A stretch of DNA of 64,000 nucleotides. Source: JACCWP01 sp963801045. GTDB lineage: Bacteria; Actinomycetota; Actinomycetes; Propionibacteriales; Nocardioidaceae. Positions 23,299 to 32,582 of this stretch are shown here, piece by piece. The translations under genes were made by a program, and so were the position numbers. The stretch lies in contig CAWDDC010000004.1 in NCBI GenBank assembly GCA_963801045.1, forward strand, positions 434,001-498,000, given 5' to 3'. A model generated the notes under the pieces. It worked only from the letters and a program-made list of their open reading frames with translations, searched no databases and was not told where the DNA came from. Position 1 is the first letter of the stretch. Every line of letters starts with the position of its first letter.

Positions 23299-26200
23299 CC
23301 CGGAGCACCCCGACGGTGACGTCCGCCAGGCGGTGCAGCGCGCGCTCGACGCCGTCTGCGACTTCACCGGCTGGCCGATCGGGCACGCGTTCAGCCGCGA
23401 GCCGATCAGCGGCGTGCTGCTGTCCATGGACGTGTGGCACCGCGCCTCGCCCGACCGCGACGAACGCTTCGTGGCGGTCAGCCGCACGCTGATCCTGCGG
23501 GCGGGCAAGGAGCTCCCGGGGCGTGTGCTCGAGTCCGGCCGGCCCGAGTGGGTCGACGACTTCGGCACGCACGAGACGTCCCGGCGTGCCGAGGCAGCCG
23601 AGGCCGCCGGCGTCCGGGGCGCCTTCGCGCTGCCGATCGTGTCCAGCCGGGGCGTCGAGGGCGTGCTGGAGTTCTTCGCTCCCGCCGGGACCGTCCCGGA
23701 CGCCGTGCAGCTCGACCAGCTGGCGGCGGTCGGCTCGCACCTGGGCGAGGTCATCGACCGCTCGCGGGCGCTGTCGCAGCCGGACGCGTCCCAGAACCAG
23801 TTCGGCAAGCTGCTGGAGCTGGCCCCCGACCCCCTCATCGTGATCGACGAGCAGGGCCTGATCGTGCTCGCGAACGAGCAGGCCGAGGTGCTCACCGGCT
23901 ATGCCAGTACGGACCTGGTCGGGCGACCGGCGGACAGCCTGGTCCCGGAGTCGGCGCGCAGCGCGGACCAGGGCACGTTCCTGCACCCGACCGCGGACCA
24001 CAACGGCGAACGCTTCGACCTCCAGCTGCGCACCTGCACCGGCGCCGAGGTGCCGGTCGAGGTGAGCCTGTCGCCGGTCGAGGCGTCGTCCGGCCGGGTG
24101 GTGGTGGCGTCCATGCGGGACGTCTCCGAACGCAGACAGGCGGAGACTGCGCTGCACGAGAGCCGGCAACGGCTGGCCGAGGCGCAGCGCATCGCCCACA
24201 TCGGCTCGTGGAGCTGGTCGGTGGCGACGGACTCGGTCAGCTGGTCGGACGAGCTCTACCGCCTGTACGGGCTCGACCCGGCCACCGGGCCGGCGTCGTT
24301 CGCCGACTACCTGCAGCGCGTCCATCCCGGCGACCGGGACCGCGTCGCTGCCGCGATCACCAGCACGGTCCAGTCGCTCGCGCCGTACGAGCACGACTAC
24401 CGGATCGTGCTGCCCAGCGGTGCGGTCCGGCGGATGCATGCCCGCGGGGAGGTGACGGCGCGCGACGGCGATCGGGCCCTGCAGCTGATGGGCTACTGCC
24501 ATGACGTCACCGAGCACTGGGAGGTGGACGAGAAGCGACGTCAGGCGCAGGACGAGCTGGCCAGCCAGCAGCTGGTGCTGCAGCGCATCGCACGCGGCCA
24601 GCCGCTCGCGGCCACGCTCGACCTGATCTGCGCCGAGATCGAGCGGACGTACCCGGGCTCGATGTGCTCCGTCCTGGTCGTCGACGCAGACGACCGGTCG
24701 CTGCGCCTGGCGGCGGGGCCGTCCCTGCCCGGCGCCTTGCGACGAGGCGTCGACGGTCTCCCGATCCGCGAGGGTGCGTCGGCGTGCGGCACCGCGGCCG
24801 CACGCAACGAGACGGTGGTCGTCGAGGACACCCTCCTGGACCCGCTGACGGCCGACTTCACCGATCTGGCCATGGAGGAGCAGCTGCGCTCGGTCTGGGC
24901 GCGACCGCTGACCAACGCCACCGGCGAGGTGGTCGGGACGTTCGCGGTCTACCGGCGCGTGCGCCACCGGCCGGACGAGTCGGAGCGGCGCGCCGTGGCC
25001 GCCGCGGTGAGCATGGCCGCGCTGGCGCTGGAGCGGAGCCAGAACCTGGAGCGGCTGAGCGCCGCCGCCCGCTTCGACTCCCTGACCGGACTGTCCAACC
25101 GGGCCTGGTTCCTGAGCGAGCTCGGCCACCAGCTGACCGACAGCCGACTGCTCGCGGTGATGTTCCTCGACCTCGACGGCTTCAAGTGGATCAACGACTC
25201 TCTCGGTCACCCGACCGGCGACCGCATCCTGCTCGACGTCGCGCGTCGGCTCAAGACCGCACTGGGCGACCGCAGCACGTTGGCGCGGTTCGGTGGTGAC
25301 GAGTTCGCCCTGATGGTCGTCGACGCCGAGGTCGGTGTCGTCGAGGAGGTCGCCGCCCGGATCGAGTCGGCGATGTCGGCGCCGTTCGTCCTCGATCGCG
25401 GCGAGTTCTTCCTGTCCGTCTCGATCGGGATCGCGTACAGCAGCAAGCAGGTGCGCCCCGACGAGCTGATCCGCGACGCCGACACGGCGATGTACGCCGC
25501 CAAGGAGCGCGCCGGGTCCAGCCACGCGACGTTCAACTCCCGCCTGCGCGACCGCGCCGTGCACCGGATCACCCTCGAGTCCGAGCTGCGCCGTGCAATC
25601 GAGCGGGACGAGTTCGTGATGCACTACCAGCCGATGGTCGACCTGCGTACGCGGACCTGGGCCGGGGTGGAGTCGCTGGTGCGCTGGCAGCACCCGACCC
25701 GCGGCCTGCTCGCACCCGACCTGTTCATCCCGTTCGCCGAGGAGTCCGGGCTGATCGTGCCGCTCGGGGCGGGACTGCTGCGCCAGGTGGTCGAGTTCGG
25801 CGCCCGGCTCGGTGACCGGCTGCCGGGTCGTGGTGTCACCCTGAACGTGTCCGCCCGGCAGCTGTCCGACCCGGTGTTCGGCGACGAGGTGCTCGCGGTG
25901 CTGCACCGGTACGGCCTGCGTGCCGACCAGCTCGGTATCGAGATCACCGAGACCGCGTTGATGCGGGAGTTCACCGAGGTGCACCTGGCACTCGACCCGC
26001 TGGCGGACCAGGGGATCTCCCTCGTCATCGACGACTTCGGCTGTGGCTACTCGTCGATCGCGCGGCTGCGCGAGCTCCCGGTCACCGGGATGAAGATCGA
26101 CAAGTCGTTCTGCTCCGACCTCGGCACCGACCAGGGCCGGGACAACGTCGTCGCGTCGATCGTCGACCTCGCGCACGCGCTCGACCTGTACGTGGTGATG

Positions 26201-26335
26201 GAGGGCATCGAGTCGGCACTCGCGGCGCAGACGTCCGCCGATCTGGGCGCCGACCTCGGCCAGGGGTTCCACTTCGCCCGGCCGATGCCCGCCGACGACC
26301 TGCTGGCGGTGCTCAGCCGGCCCCCGCAGTTCTGA
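23198..26335 (+). CDS. GAF-PAS-PAS-GAF-GGDEF-EAL c-di-GMP protein
   Basis: 1045 residues. In order: a GAF-like domain (about 35-190), PAS (206-310), a second PAS with PAC (326-435), a GAF (465-600), GGDEF (615-785) and EAL (795-1040). No membrane helix is seen. The cyclase motif FGGDEFAL is intact near residue 698. The EAL motif reads ESL (GVESLVRW), but the other phosphodiesterase residues are kept: NVSARQL, EITET, DDFGCGYSS, KIDKSF and EGIES. It could both make and degrade c-di-GMP in response to small ligands or redox. ATG 23198 directly abuts GGAGGGG, an unusually short spacing. Confidence 0.92.
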   Translation: MVSTRSDPSRPLQQRLPRPSGAAPLGRLIEQLADPEHPDGDVRQAVQRALDAVCDFTGWPIGHAFSREPISGVLLSMDVWHRASPDRDERFVAVSRTLILRAGKELPGRVLESGRPEWVDDFGTHETSRRAEAAEAAGVRGAFALPIVSSRGVEGVLEFFAPAGTVPDAVQLDQLAAVGSHLGEVIDRSRALSQPDASQNQFGKLLELAPDPLIVIDEQGLIVLANEQAEVLTGYASTDLVGRPADSLVPESARSADQGTFLHPTADHNGERFDLQLRTCTGAEVPVEVSLSPVEASSGRVVVASMRDVSERRQAETALHESRQRLAEAQRIAHIGSWSWSVATDSVSWSDELYRLYGLDPATGPASFADYLQRVHPGDRDRVAAAITSTVQSLAPYEHDYRIVLPSGAVRRMHARGEVTARDGDRALQLMGYCHDVTEHWEVDEKRRQAQDELASQQLVLQRIARGQPLAATLDLICAEIERTYPGSMCSVLVVDADDRSLRLAAGPSLPGALRRGVDGLPIREGASACGTAAARNETVVVEDTLLDPLTADFTDLAMEEQLRSVWARPLTNATGEVVGTFAVYRRVRHRPDESERRAVAAAVSMAALALERSQNLERLSAAARFDSLTGLSNRAWFLSELGHQLTDSRLLAVMFLDLDGFKWINDSLGHPTGDRILLDVARRLKTALGDRSTLARFGGDEFALMVVDAEVGVVEEVAARIESAMSAPFVLDRGEFFLSVSIGIAYSSKQVRPDELIRDADTAMYAAKERAGSSHATFNSRLRDRAVHRITLESELRRAIERDEFVMHYQPMVDLRTRTWAGVESLVRWQHPTRGLLAPDLFIPFAEESGLIVPLGAGLLRQVVEFGARLGDRLPGRGVTLNVSARQLSDPVFGDEVLAVLHRYGLRADQLGIEITETALMREFTEVHLALDPLADQGISLVIDDFGCGYSSIARLRELPVTGMKIDKSFCSDLGTDQGRDNVVASIVDLAHALDLYVVMEGIESALAAQTSADLGADLGQGFHFARPMPADDLLAVLSRPPQF

Positions 26336-26362
26336 CCGCCAGCTCAGGAGGGACGGGCGGTC
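26334..26362. terminator. Possible convergent hairpin
   Basis: GACCGCC (26334-26340) pairs with GGCGGTC (26356-26362) across the two convergent stop codons. Short arms and no T-tract, so the call is weak. Confidence 0.3.
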
Positions 26363-26703
26363 CTGGCGTCGAGCAGCTGCAGCAGGTCGTGCGCGGCCAG
26401 CTCCACGTCTTTGTGCCTCCACTCCGACGCCCGGTAGACCGAGGCGATGAGCCCGGTGCGGTGCAGCCGGCGGAAGTCGCCGAACACGAAGGCGTACCGC
26501 GCCTTGGTCTCGTCGTTGGCACCCTCGGTGAGGCCGAGGTGCCACTGCGCGTACTCGTCCCACGAGTGCCGTTCGAGATAGGCGTTCTGCTCGGGCGCCG
26601 ACGGCTGGACGTCGCCCCAGTCGCTGTCCAGCACGTACTGGCCGGCCCGGATCAGCTGTTCCGCCTTCTGCACCGCCGAGCGATTGACCGAGTACGTCGC
26701 CAT
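26344..26703 (-). CDS. Conserved hypothetical protein, 119 residues
   Basis: A soluble, mixed-charge protein: MATYSVNRSAVQKAEQLI, YVLDSDWGDVQPSAPEQNAY, WDEYAQWHLGL, YAFVFGDFRRLHRTGLIA and ELAAHDLLQLLD. I recognise no named domain. The compact pattern (YVLDSDWG, GDFRRLHR) and normal base composition suggest a real, conserved protein. ATG 26703 has AGGAGG a few bases upstream (seen as CCTCCT on the plus strand). It stands alone and converges on the c-di-GMP gene. Confidence 0.7.
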   Translation of the reverse strand: MATYSVNRSAVQKAEQLIRAGQYVLDSDWGDVQPSAPEQNAYLERHSWDEYAQWHLGLTEGANDETKARYAFVFGDFRRLHRTGLIASVYRASEWRHKDVELAAHDLLQLLDARTARPS

Positions 26704-26839
26704 CGATTCCTCCTGCCCGGGATCTCTTGACCTCGACCCAGCATGATGCAGTCACCGAATCCGCCGAACACCGCCAATTGGTGGGGGTTTGTGTCATCGT
26801 CGGCAGGTCTGGTCGGTCACACCCGCTCGAGGGGACGTC

Positions 26840-27703
26840 ATGAGGTCAACCTGGTCCCTGCGCGGGGCAGTGGCGGTCGTCGCGCTGCTCGTCGTGGTCG
26901 GCGGCGGCTCGTTCGCCGCAGGCACGCTGGTGGCCCCGGCCGGTGACCGTGCCGCGCCCCGGGTGAACGCACCGGCCAGCCCGGCCTTCAAGGTCGGGGC
27001 GCAGCTGCAGGCTTCACCGCTGCCCGGCTGGTACGTCGAGGTGCCGGTGCAGCTCACCTGGACCGCGGCCGACCCGTCCGGGATCTGCAGCTACAGCGTG
27101 CACGGCACCCATGGCAACTACGGCTCGGGCTTCCCGTTGTGGAGGGTGGCCAACCACCTGCGGCGGCCTGCCTTCGTCACGACGATCAGCGACTACGACG
27201 AGGGCTTCGGCAGTGGCGGCGGGTACCTCGACGGGTTCGTCGTCGAGGCACACGACTGCCGGTTCAACGGTGCCGGTGTCGTGGCGATGGACCGGAACCC
27301 GACGGTGTGGCAGGACGACGGGTACACGGCACAGGGCGTGGGCTCCGACGACGGCACGATCAGCTATTCCGGCGGCTGGAGAATCGGACGGTGTGACTGT
27401 GCCTCCGGCGGCACCCAGCGGTGGACCAGGCGAGCAGGAGCCACGATGACGATCACCCGGACGTTCCGCGAGGGCGACCACTTCGCGCTGGTCATGGCCA
27501 AAGGTGCCGACCGCGGCAGGGCGATGGTCTACGTCGACGGCGTCGCCGCGGGCAGGGTCGACACCCACAAGCGTGGACCGAACCTCAACCGCGTCATCGT
27601 CTTCGACCGCGCCCTCAGCGCCGGAGCGCACACCATCCGCGTGGTCAACAGGGCGACGCCGGGCCACCCGCGCATCGACTTCGACGGGATGGTCGTCAGC
27701 TAG
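26840..27703 (+). CDS. Secreted hypothetical protein
   Basis: 287 residues. The signal peptide or N-terminal anchor is MRSTWSLRGAVAVVALLVVV followed by GGGSFAAGTLV. The body is beta-rich (VQLTWTAADPSGICSYSV, then repeated Gly/Tyr segments). It ends in a module of about 85 residues (TITRTFREGDHFALVMAKG, VYVDGVAAGRVDTH and IDFDGMVV) that resembles a carbohydrate-binding-type beta sandwich. The Cys pair CDC and others suggest disulfides outside the cell. ATG 26840 follows GAGGGG. The methyltransferase gene begins two bases after the stop, so the two may share a transcript. Function unknown. Confidence 0.75.
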   Translation: MRSTWSLRGAVAVVALLVVVGGGSFAAGTLVAPAGDRAAPRVNAPASPAFKVGAQLQASPLPGWYVEVPVQLTWTAADPSGICSYSVHGTHGNYGSGFPLWRVANHLRRPAFVTTISDYDEGFGSGGGYLDGFVVEAHDCRFNGAGVVAMDRNPTVWQDDGYTAQGVGSDDGTISYSGGWRIGRCDCASGGTQRWTRRAGATMTITRTFREGDHFALVMAKGADRGRAMVYVDGVAAGRVDTHKRGPNLNRVIVFDRALSAGAHTIRVVNRATPGHPRIDFDGMVVS

Positions 27704-27705
27704 TG

Positions 27706-28461
27706 ATGTTCGACGTCAGCGCGGAGGCCTACGCCCGGTTCATGGGCCGGTTCTCCGAGCCGTTGGCCGACCAGTTCACCGACCTCGCTCGGGTACGTAC
27801 GGGCGACCGTGCGCTCGACGTCGGGTGCGGACCCGGGGCCTTGACCACGCGCCTGGTCGAACGCCTCGGCGCGAGCGCCGTGTCGGCGATCGACCCGTCG
27901 GCATCCTTCGTCGCGGCTGTTCGCGAGCGCTTCCCCGACGTCGACGTGCGGTCCGGCACCGCCGAGCGGCTGCCCTTCCCCGACGACGGCTTCGACGTTG
28001 CGCTGGCCCAGCTGGTCGTGCACTTCATGACCGAGCCGGTGTCGGGGTTGCAGGAGATGGCCAGGGTCACCCGCCCCGGCGGTGTGGTGGCCGCCTGCGT
28101 GTGGGACCACGCGGGAGGTGCGGGCCCGCTTGCGACGTTCTGGCGCGCGGTGCACGACCTCGGTCCGGGTGCGCAGGACGAGTCCACCCTGCCCGGGGTT
28201 CGGGAGGGGCACCTGGCGGAGCTGTGCGAAGCGGCCGGGCTGGACGACGTCGAGTCCACGTCCCTGACCGTCGAGGTGCCGTTCGCGACCTTCGACGACT
28301 GGTGGGAGCCGTTCACGATGGGGGTCGGACCGGCGGGTGCCTACGTCATGGCATCGGACCCGTCGCGACGCGAGTCCCTGCGGTCGCGGTGTGCCGAGCT
28401 GCTGCCGCCGGCGCCGTTCGCGCTCAGTGCGTCCGCCTGGTGCGTGCGGGTACGTGTCTAG
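27706..28461 (+). CDS. SAM-dependent methyltransferase (class I)
   Basis: 251 residues. SAM-binding motif I is ALDVGCGPGALTTRL, the acidic motif II is SAIDPS, post-motif II is SGTAERLPFPDDGFD and motif III is RVTRPGGVV. This matches the Methyltransf_11/25 group. The substrate-binding C-terminal half is variable and gives no specificity. ATG 27706 was chosen; GTG 27703 overlaps the previous stop and is possible. It converges closely (15 bases) on the GGDEF-EAL gene that ends at 28477. Confidence 0.87.
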   Translation: MFDVSAEAYARFMGRFSEPLADQFTDLARVRTGDRALDVGCGPGALTTRLVERLGASAVSAIDPSASFVAAVRERFPDVDVRSGTAERLPFPDDGFDVALAQLVVHFMTEPVSGLQEMARVTRPGGVVAACVWDHAGGAGPLATFWRAVHDLGPGAQDESTLPGVREGHLAELCEAAGLDDVESTSLTVEVPFATFDDWWEPFTMGVGPAGAYVMASDPSRRESLRSRCAELLPPAPFALSASAWCVRVRV

Positions 28462-28476
28462 CCTGGGCCGGCCGCG

Positions 28477-30369
28477 TCAGCCGGACACGCCGATCCGGTC
28501 CCGCGCCGCTACCGGGCTCGGCAGGTGCAGTGCCTGCCCCTCGTGCGCGGAGAGCAGTGCGGCCAGGTCGCGGTGCGGCATCGGCCGGGCGTACAGGAAG
28601 CCCTGCGCGAAGTTGCAGCCGACCTCCTCGATCTCCTTGCGCTGGACGTCGGTCTCGATGCCCTCGGCGGTGACGGCGAGGCCGAGCACGTGCGCGAGGT
28701 TGGTGACCGCGCCGATCAGCTCGGAGCCCGCTGGCTGCGACTCGACGCCGGACATGAAGCTCGGGTCGATCTTCACGATGTCGACGGGGAACCGGCGCAG
28801 GTGGGCCAGGCCCGAGTAGCCCGTGCCGAAGTCGTCCAGCGCCAGCCGCACGCCCAGCGCCTTCAGGTCGGCGAGCACGGTGATGGCCCGGTCGGTGTCG
28901 TCGATGAAGATGCCTTCGGTCATCTCGAGGATCAACGCTGCCGGGTCCATCGCGGTCTGGTCCAGGATCGTCTCGACGGCGGCGCTGAAGCCGGGTCCCA
29001 TCAGCTCGTGTGCCGAGACGTTGACGGAGAGGTCGAGCGTGTCGCCGGGTCGCTTGCTGAGCAGCGCCACGTGGTCGGTGCACGCACGCCGGAGCACCCA
29101 CGCGCCGATCTGCACGATCAGCCCGTCCTGCTCGGCGAGGTTGATCATCGTGCGTGCGGGGACCGGTCCCCGGAACGGGTCGGTCCAGCGCAGCAGCGCC
29201 TCCACCCCGGTGAGGCGCCCGTCGTCGGCTCGCACGATGGGCAGGTAGGCCAGGTCGAGCTCGTCCTGTGCGAACGCTGCCTGCAGGTCGCGCCGCAGGT
29301 TCTTCCGGTCGCTGACCTCGTTGCCCGCACGCAGGTCGATGACCTGGTGGCTGCGACCGCCCCTGCGCTTTGCCTGGTACATGGCGGCGTCGGCGTCGAC
29401 GACGAGCCGGTGGGAGATCTCCTCACCCGGGCCGGCAAAGGCCAGCCCGACGCTGGCGGTCACCACCAGCAGCAGCTCGTCGGTGTTCGGCAGCACGAAC
29501 GGCTCGGCGAAGGACTCGACGACCCTGGCGGCGAGGGCCTCGACCTCGTCGGCGCTGGGCAGGTCCTCGCACAGGAACACGAACTCGTCGCCGTAGAGGC
29601 GGGCAAGGGTGTCTCCCGGCCGGACCACGCTCGACAGGCGCTCGGCGACGGCGCGCAGGAGCTGGTCACCGACCTCGTGACCGTGCGTGTCGTTGACGGC
29701 CTTGAACTGGTCGAGGTCGACGAACAGGACGCCGGCGAAGGAGCGCGACCGCTCGGCGCGCTGGGACGCGTGCTCGAGTCGCTGCTGCAGCAGGACCCGG
29801 TTGGGAAGCCCGGTGAGCGAGTCGTGCAGCGAGCTGCTCCGGAACTGGTCGGAGGCCTGCTGCGCGTCCTCGCGGGACTGTGCGTTGATCAGGTAGGCCG
29901 CGGCCACGTCGGCGAGCGTCTGTGCCGCCGCGAGGTCACGCTGGTCCAGCAGCCCCGGGGTGTCGCGGTACAGGTCCAGCGAGCCGAGCCGACCCTCGCC
30001 GTGGTGCAGCGGGAAGGTGAACACAGCGGCCAGGCCGGCGGCCATGGCCGGTGGTGCGAACACCGAGAACCTCTCGTCGTCGGACAGGTCCGGCACGACG
30101 ACCGCCTCGCCTGACTCGTACGCGAGCAGGCACGGCCCCTGCCCGACCTCGGTCTGCAGCTGCTCGAACCGGAGCGCCGCAGGGTTGGAGGCGGCAACGT
30201 ACTTCGGGGCGAGCCCGGGCGAGATCAGCGTGACGCCGGCGCCGGTGACGGGCAGCACCTCGACGATCCGCTCGACGAGATGGTCGAGGATCCCCTGGAT
30301 CGGGAAGTCGGTCACCAGTGTCCGGGCGAACTCGCTCAGGACCGCCGCGAGCTTGCCTTCCTGAACCAC
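28477..30369 (-). CDS. GAF-GGDEF-EAL c-di-GMP protein
   Basis: About 630 residues: a GAF domain (about 15-165), GGDEF (185-345) and EAL (360-610), without membrane helices. The cyclase signature is altered at its first glycine (LYGDEFVFL), though GDEF is kept. The EAL half looks fully active: EALLRW, NVSAHEL, EMTEGIF, DDFGTGYSG, KIDPSFM and AEGIET. Net phosphodiesterase activity is therefore likelier than synthesis. The frame is open to 30444, but GTG 30369 has GGGGGG seven bases upstream and begins VVQEGKLAAVLSEFART, where I expect relatives to start. It lies downstream of the MBL gene on the same strand. Confidence 0.9.
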   Translation of the reverse strand: MVQEGKLAAVLSEFARTLVTDFPIQGILDHLVERIVEVLPVTGAGVTLISPGLAPKYVAASNPAALRFEQLQTEVGQGPCLLAYESGEAVVVPDLSDDERFSVFAPPAMAAGLAAVFTFPLHHGEGRLGSLDLYRDTPGLLDQRDLAAAQTLADVAAAYLINAQSREDAQQASDQFRSSSLHDSLTGLPNRVLLQQRLEHASQRAERSRSFAGVLFVDLDQFKAVNDTHGHEVGDQLLRAVAERLSSVVRPGDTLARLYGDEFVFLCEDLPSADEVEALAARVVESFAEPFVLPNTDELLLVVTASVGLAFAGPGEEISHRLVVDADAAMYQAKRRGGRSHQVIDLRAGNEVSDRKNLRRDLQAAFAQDELDLAYLPIVRADDGRLTGVEALLRWTDPFRGPVPARTMINLAEQDGLIVQIGAWVLRRACTDHVALLSKRPGDTLDLSVNVSAHELMGPGFSAAVETILDQTAMDPAALILEMTEGIFIDDTDRAITVLADLKALGVRLALDDFGTGYSGLAHLRRFPVDIVKIDPSFMSGVESQPAGSELIGAVTNLAHVLGLAVTAEGIETDVQRKEIEEVGCNFAQGFLYARPMPHRDLAALLSAHEGQALHLPSPVAARDRIGVSG

Positions 30370-30473
30370 GTCAATGCCCCCCAACACAGGCCACACCTGG
30401 GGCCGCGGGGTCCGGGCGGCTCGCGCACGATGGTGCGCAGACAAGTCCTACTTTATCGCGAGCCGGCCCTGAG

Positions 30474-31283
30474 TCAGGTGAGGTGATCGAAGTCGCCGCT
30501 GACCCAGCCGATGTAGCGGTCGGCCGACCGGCGCACGACCGCCCGGGCATCGGCCTCGATGGTGTGCCCGAAGTTGTCGTACAGCCGGTCGAACGTCAGC
30601 GCCTCGGCGCCCCGGGTGACGCGTTCGACCACCGCAGCCGACAGCGGGATCCGGTTCGGGTAGCTGCGCATGAACGTTGCCGACTTCCGGTCCGGATTCG
30701 CCTGCATCGTGTCGCCGGTCAGCAGCACGCCCTTGCCGTTGGCTCCGGCGGGCCACAGCACGACCGCGCTGCCCGGGAAGTGCCCGCCGAGCTGGAGCAG
30801 GGTGACTCCCGGGAGGACCTCGACCCGGCCCGCCCAGGGCCGGATCGACGGGTCCGGACGTGCCACCCACCCCAGGTCGGGCTCCGAGACCAGCACCGGC
30901 ACACCGCCCAGCGCCCGGCTCCACTCGACCTGAACCCCGAACATGTGCGGGTGGCTGCTCGCGATCGCGGCCACCTCGCCCAGCTCCCGGATCCGCCGGA
31001 CGCCCTCGTCGTCCACGAAGCCGTTGGGGTCCCAGAGCAGGCTGCCCGCCGGCGTACGGACCAGGTGCGCCTGCTGACCGATGCCGACGGGTGGATCGAC
31101 CGTGACACCGAACAGGTCGGGCTCGAGCTCCTGCAGCCGGGTCGCGTGCCCGGCCGCGGTCAGCTCGTCCAGGGTGGCCCACTGCTGGCCGGCAGCCGGC
31201 ACCCACTGCCGGTCGTCGGCACAGATGGCACACACGTCGACCCGCTCGGCGTGCTCGACGCCGCAGGTCCGGCAGATCCACAC
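30474..31283 (-). CDS. MBL-fold hydrolase with N-terminal zinc ribbon
   Basis: 269 residues. The first 30 carry two CxxC pairs (CRTCG and CAICAD), a rubredoxin-like zinc ribbon. The rest is a metallo-beta-lactamase fold. The usual HxHxDH motif is reduced to SSHPHMFG; later ligands are GGHFPGS and TGDTMQ. Metal binding may therefore be altered. GTG 31283 has GGAGAGGAG upstream, and the longer open frame runs back through the acyl-CoA dehydrogenase. It is 52 bases downstream of that gene on the same strand. A hydrolase acting on thioesters or lactones would fit the neighbourhood, but this is a guess. Confidence 0.8.
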   Translation of the reverse strand: MWICRTCGVEHAERVDVCAICADDRQWVPAAGQQWATLDELTAAGHATRLQELEPDLFGVTVDPPVGIGQQAHLVRTPAGSLLWDPNGFVDDEGVRRIRELGEVAAIASSHPHMFGVQVEWSRALGGVPVLVSEPDLGWVARPDPSIRPWAGRVEVLPGVTLLQLGGHFPGSAVVLWPAGANGKGVLLTGDTMQANPDRKSATFMRSYPNRIPLSAAVVERVTRGAEALTFDRLYDNFGHTIEADARAVVRRSADRYIGWVSGDFDHLT

Positions 31284-31335
31284 GGTGGGGCTCCTCTCCA
31301 CGGGGCTACGGCGCAGCCAGGTCCGGCCTACCTTG

Positions 31336-32535
31336 TCAGGCGCCGTTGCCACGTCGGCGGAGCAGCCGGCGTGAGATCGACCAGCGGTGCACCTCCGACG
31401 GCCCGTCGTAGATGCGGAACGGCCGGACCTCCCGGTACATGTGCGCGAGGGGTGCGTCGGTGCTGACGCCGAGGGCGCCGTGCACCTGGACGGCCCGGTC
31501 GACGACCCGGCCCACCGCCTCGGCCACGAACGCCTTGGCGATCGAGGTCTCGTGGTGTCCCCGGTCACCCTCGTCGAGGGCCCACGCCGCGCGCAGCACC
31601 AGCCCGCGGCCGGCGTGCAGGTCGATCTCGTTGTCGGCGATCATCGCCTGCACCATGCCGAGCTCGCCGAGCCGCGAGCCGAACGCCGAGCGTTCGGCCG
31701 CCCGTGCGATCGCGAGCTCGTGCGCCCGCTGCGCCAGCCCCATCCACCGCATGCAGTGCGTGAGGCGGGCCGGTGCGAGCCGTACCTGTGCCTGGCTGAA
31801 CCCGTCACCGACACCACCGAGCACCGCCTCGTCCGGCACGACGCAGTCGTCGAAGACAACCTCGCAGTGCCCGCCCATGAACCCGGCGTCCAGGGTCGGG
31901 ATGTGCCGCACGATGCGCATCCCCGGGTTGTCGGCGTCGACCAGGAACAGCGTGGCGGCGGCTCGCCCCTCGTCCGCCGTCCGCGCCATGCAGATGGTGA
32001 AGGCGGCACCGTCCGCCCCGGTGATGAACCACTTGCGCCCGTCCAGGCGCCACCCACCCGCAACCTGCCTCGCCGTGGTCTGCAGCGCCGACGGGTCCGA
32101 TCCGGCGCCGGGAGCCGGCTCGGTCATCGCGAAGCACGACCTGATCTCGCCCGCTGCGAGCGGACGGAGGTAGCGCACCTGCTGTGCCGGATCCGCGACG
32201 AGGTGCAGCAGGTGCATGTTGCCCTCGTCGGGCGCCGCGGCGTTCATGCCCAGCGGCCCGAGCACGCTGCGCCCAGCCTCCTCGAGCACGATCGCGAGGT
32301 CGCGCATGTCGAGTCCGAGCCCGCCCCAACGGACGGGCACGGTCGGGGCGAAGACCCCCGCGTCGCGAGCGCCGGCCTGCAGTCGCCGCCGGATGTCGTC
32401 CCCGGTCTCGTCGGGGTCCTTGTCGCTGTCGCCGAACGCCGCACTCTCCTCCGGCACCGCGACCTCGCGTACGTACCGGCGGACCCGGTCGCGGAGCTCC
32501 GCGACCTCCGCCGAGCAGCTGAAGTCGACTGGCAT
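31336..32535 (-). CDS. Acyl-CoA dehydrogenase, ACAD10/11-like
   Basis: 399 residues with the full acyl-CoA dehydrogenase fold. FAD and substrate segments are CFAMTEPAPGAGSDPSALQT and GRKWFITGA, then a C-terminal helical bundle with QVHGALGVSTDAPLAHMYRE in part. In ordinary enzymes the catalytic base is Glu in YEGT. Here it is Asp in IYDGPSEVHR, as in human ACAD10/11 and the bacterial LvaC group. Those act on phosphorylated 4-hydroxyacyl-CoAs. ATG 32535 (MPVDFSCSAE) was chosen over a longer open frame. It is divergent from the phosphotransferase gene, 47 bases away. Confidence 0.9.
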   Translation of the reverse strand: MPVDFSCSAEVAELRDRVRRYVREVAVPEESAAFGDSDKDPDETGDDIRRRLQAGARDAGVFAPTVPVRWGGLGLDMRDLAIVLEEAGRSVLGPLGMNAAAPDEGNMHLLHLVADPAQQVRYLRPLAAGEIRSCFAMTEPAPGAGSDPSALQTTARQVAGGWRLDGRKWFITGADGAAFTICMARTADEGRAAATLFLVDADNPGMRIVRHIPTLDAGFMGGHCEVVFDDCVVPDEAVLGGVGDGFSQAQVRLAPARLTHCMRWMGLAQRAHELAIARAAERSAFGSRLGELGMVQAMIADNEIDLHAGRGLVLRAAWALDEGDRGHHETSIAKAFVAEAVGRVVDRAVQVHGALGVSTDAPLAHMYREVRPFRIYDGPSEVHRWSISRRLLRRRGNGA

Positions 32536-32582
32536 GGCGGCCGAGCCTATCCCCGCCCCCGGTCGGCTACAGTCGGGCCGCG

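Noticed and set aside
23003..26797. A 1264-codon open frame on the minus strand
   Set aside because: It is antisense to the c-di-GMP gene, has no recognisable domain, and is a product of the high GC content. The same holds for other long antisense frames at 3141-4784, 53248-56376 (beyond the hydrolase) and 56866-59676.
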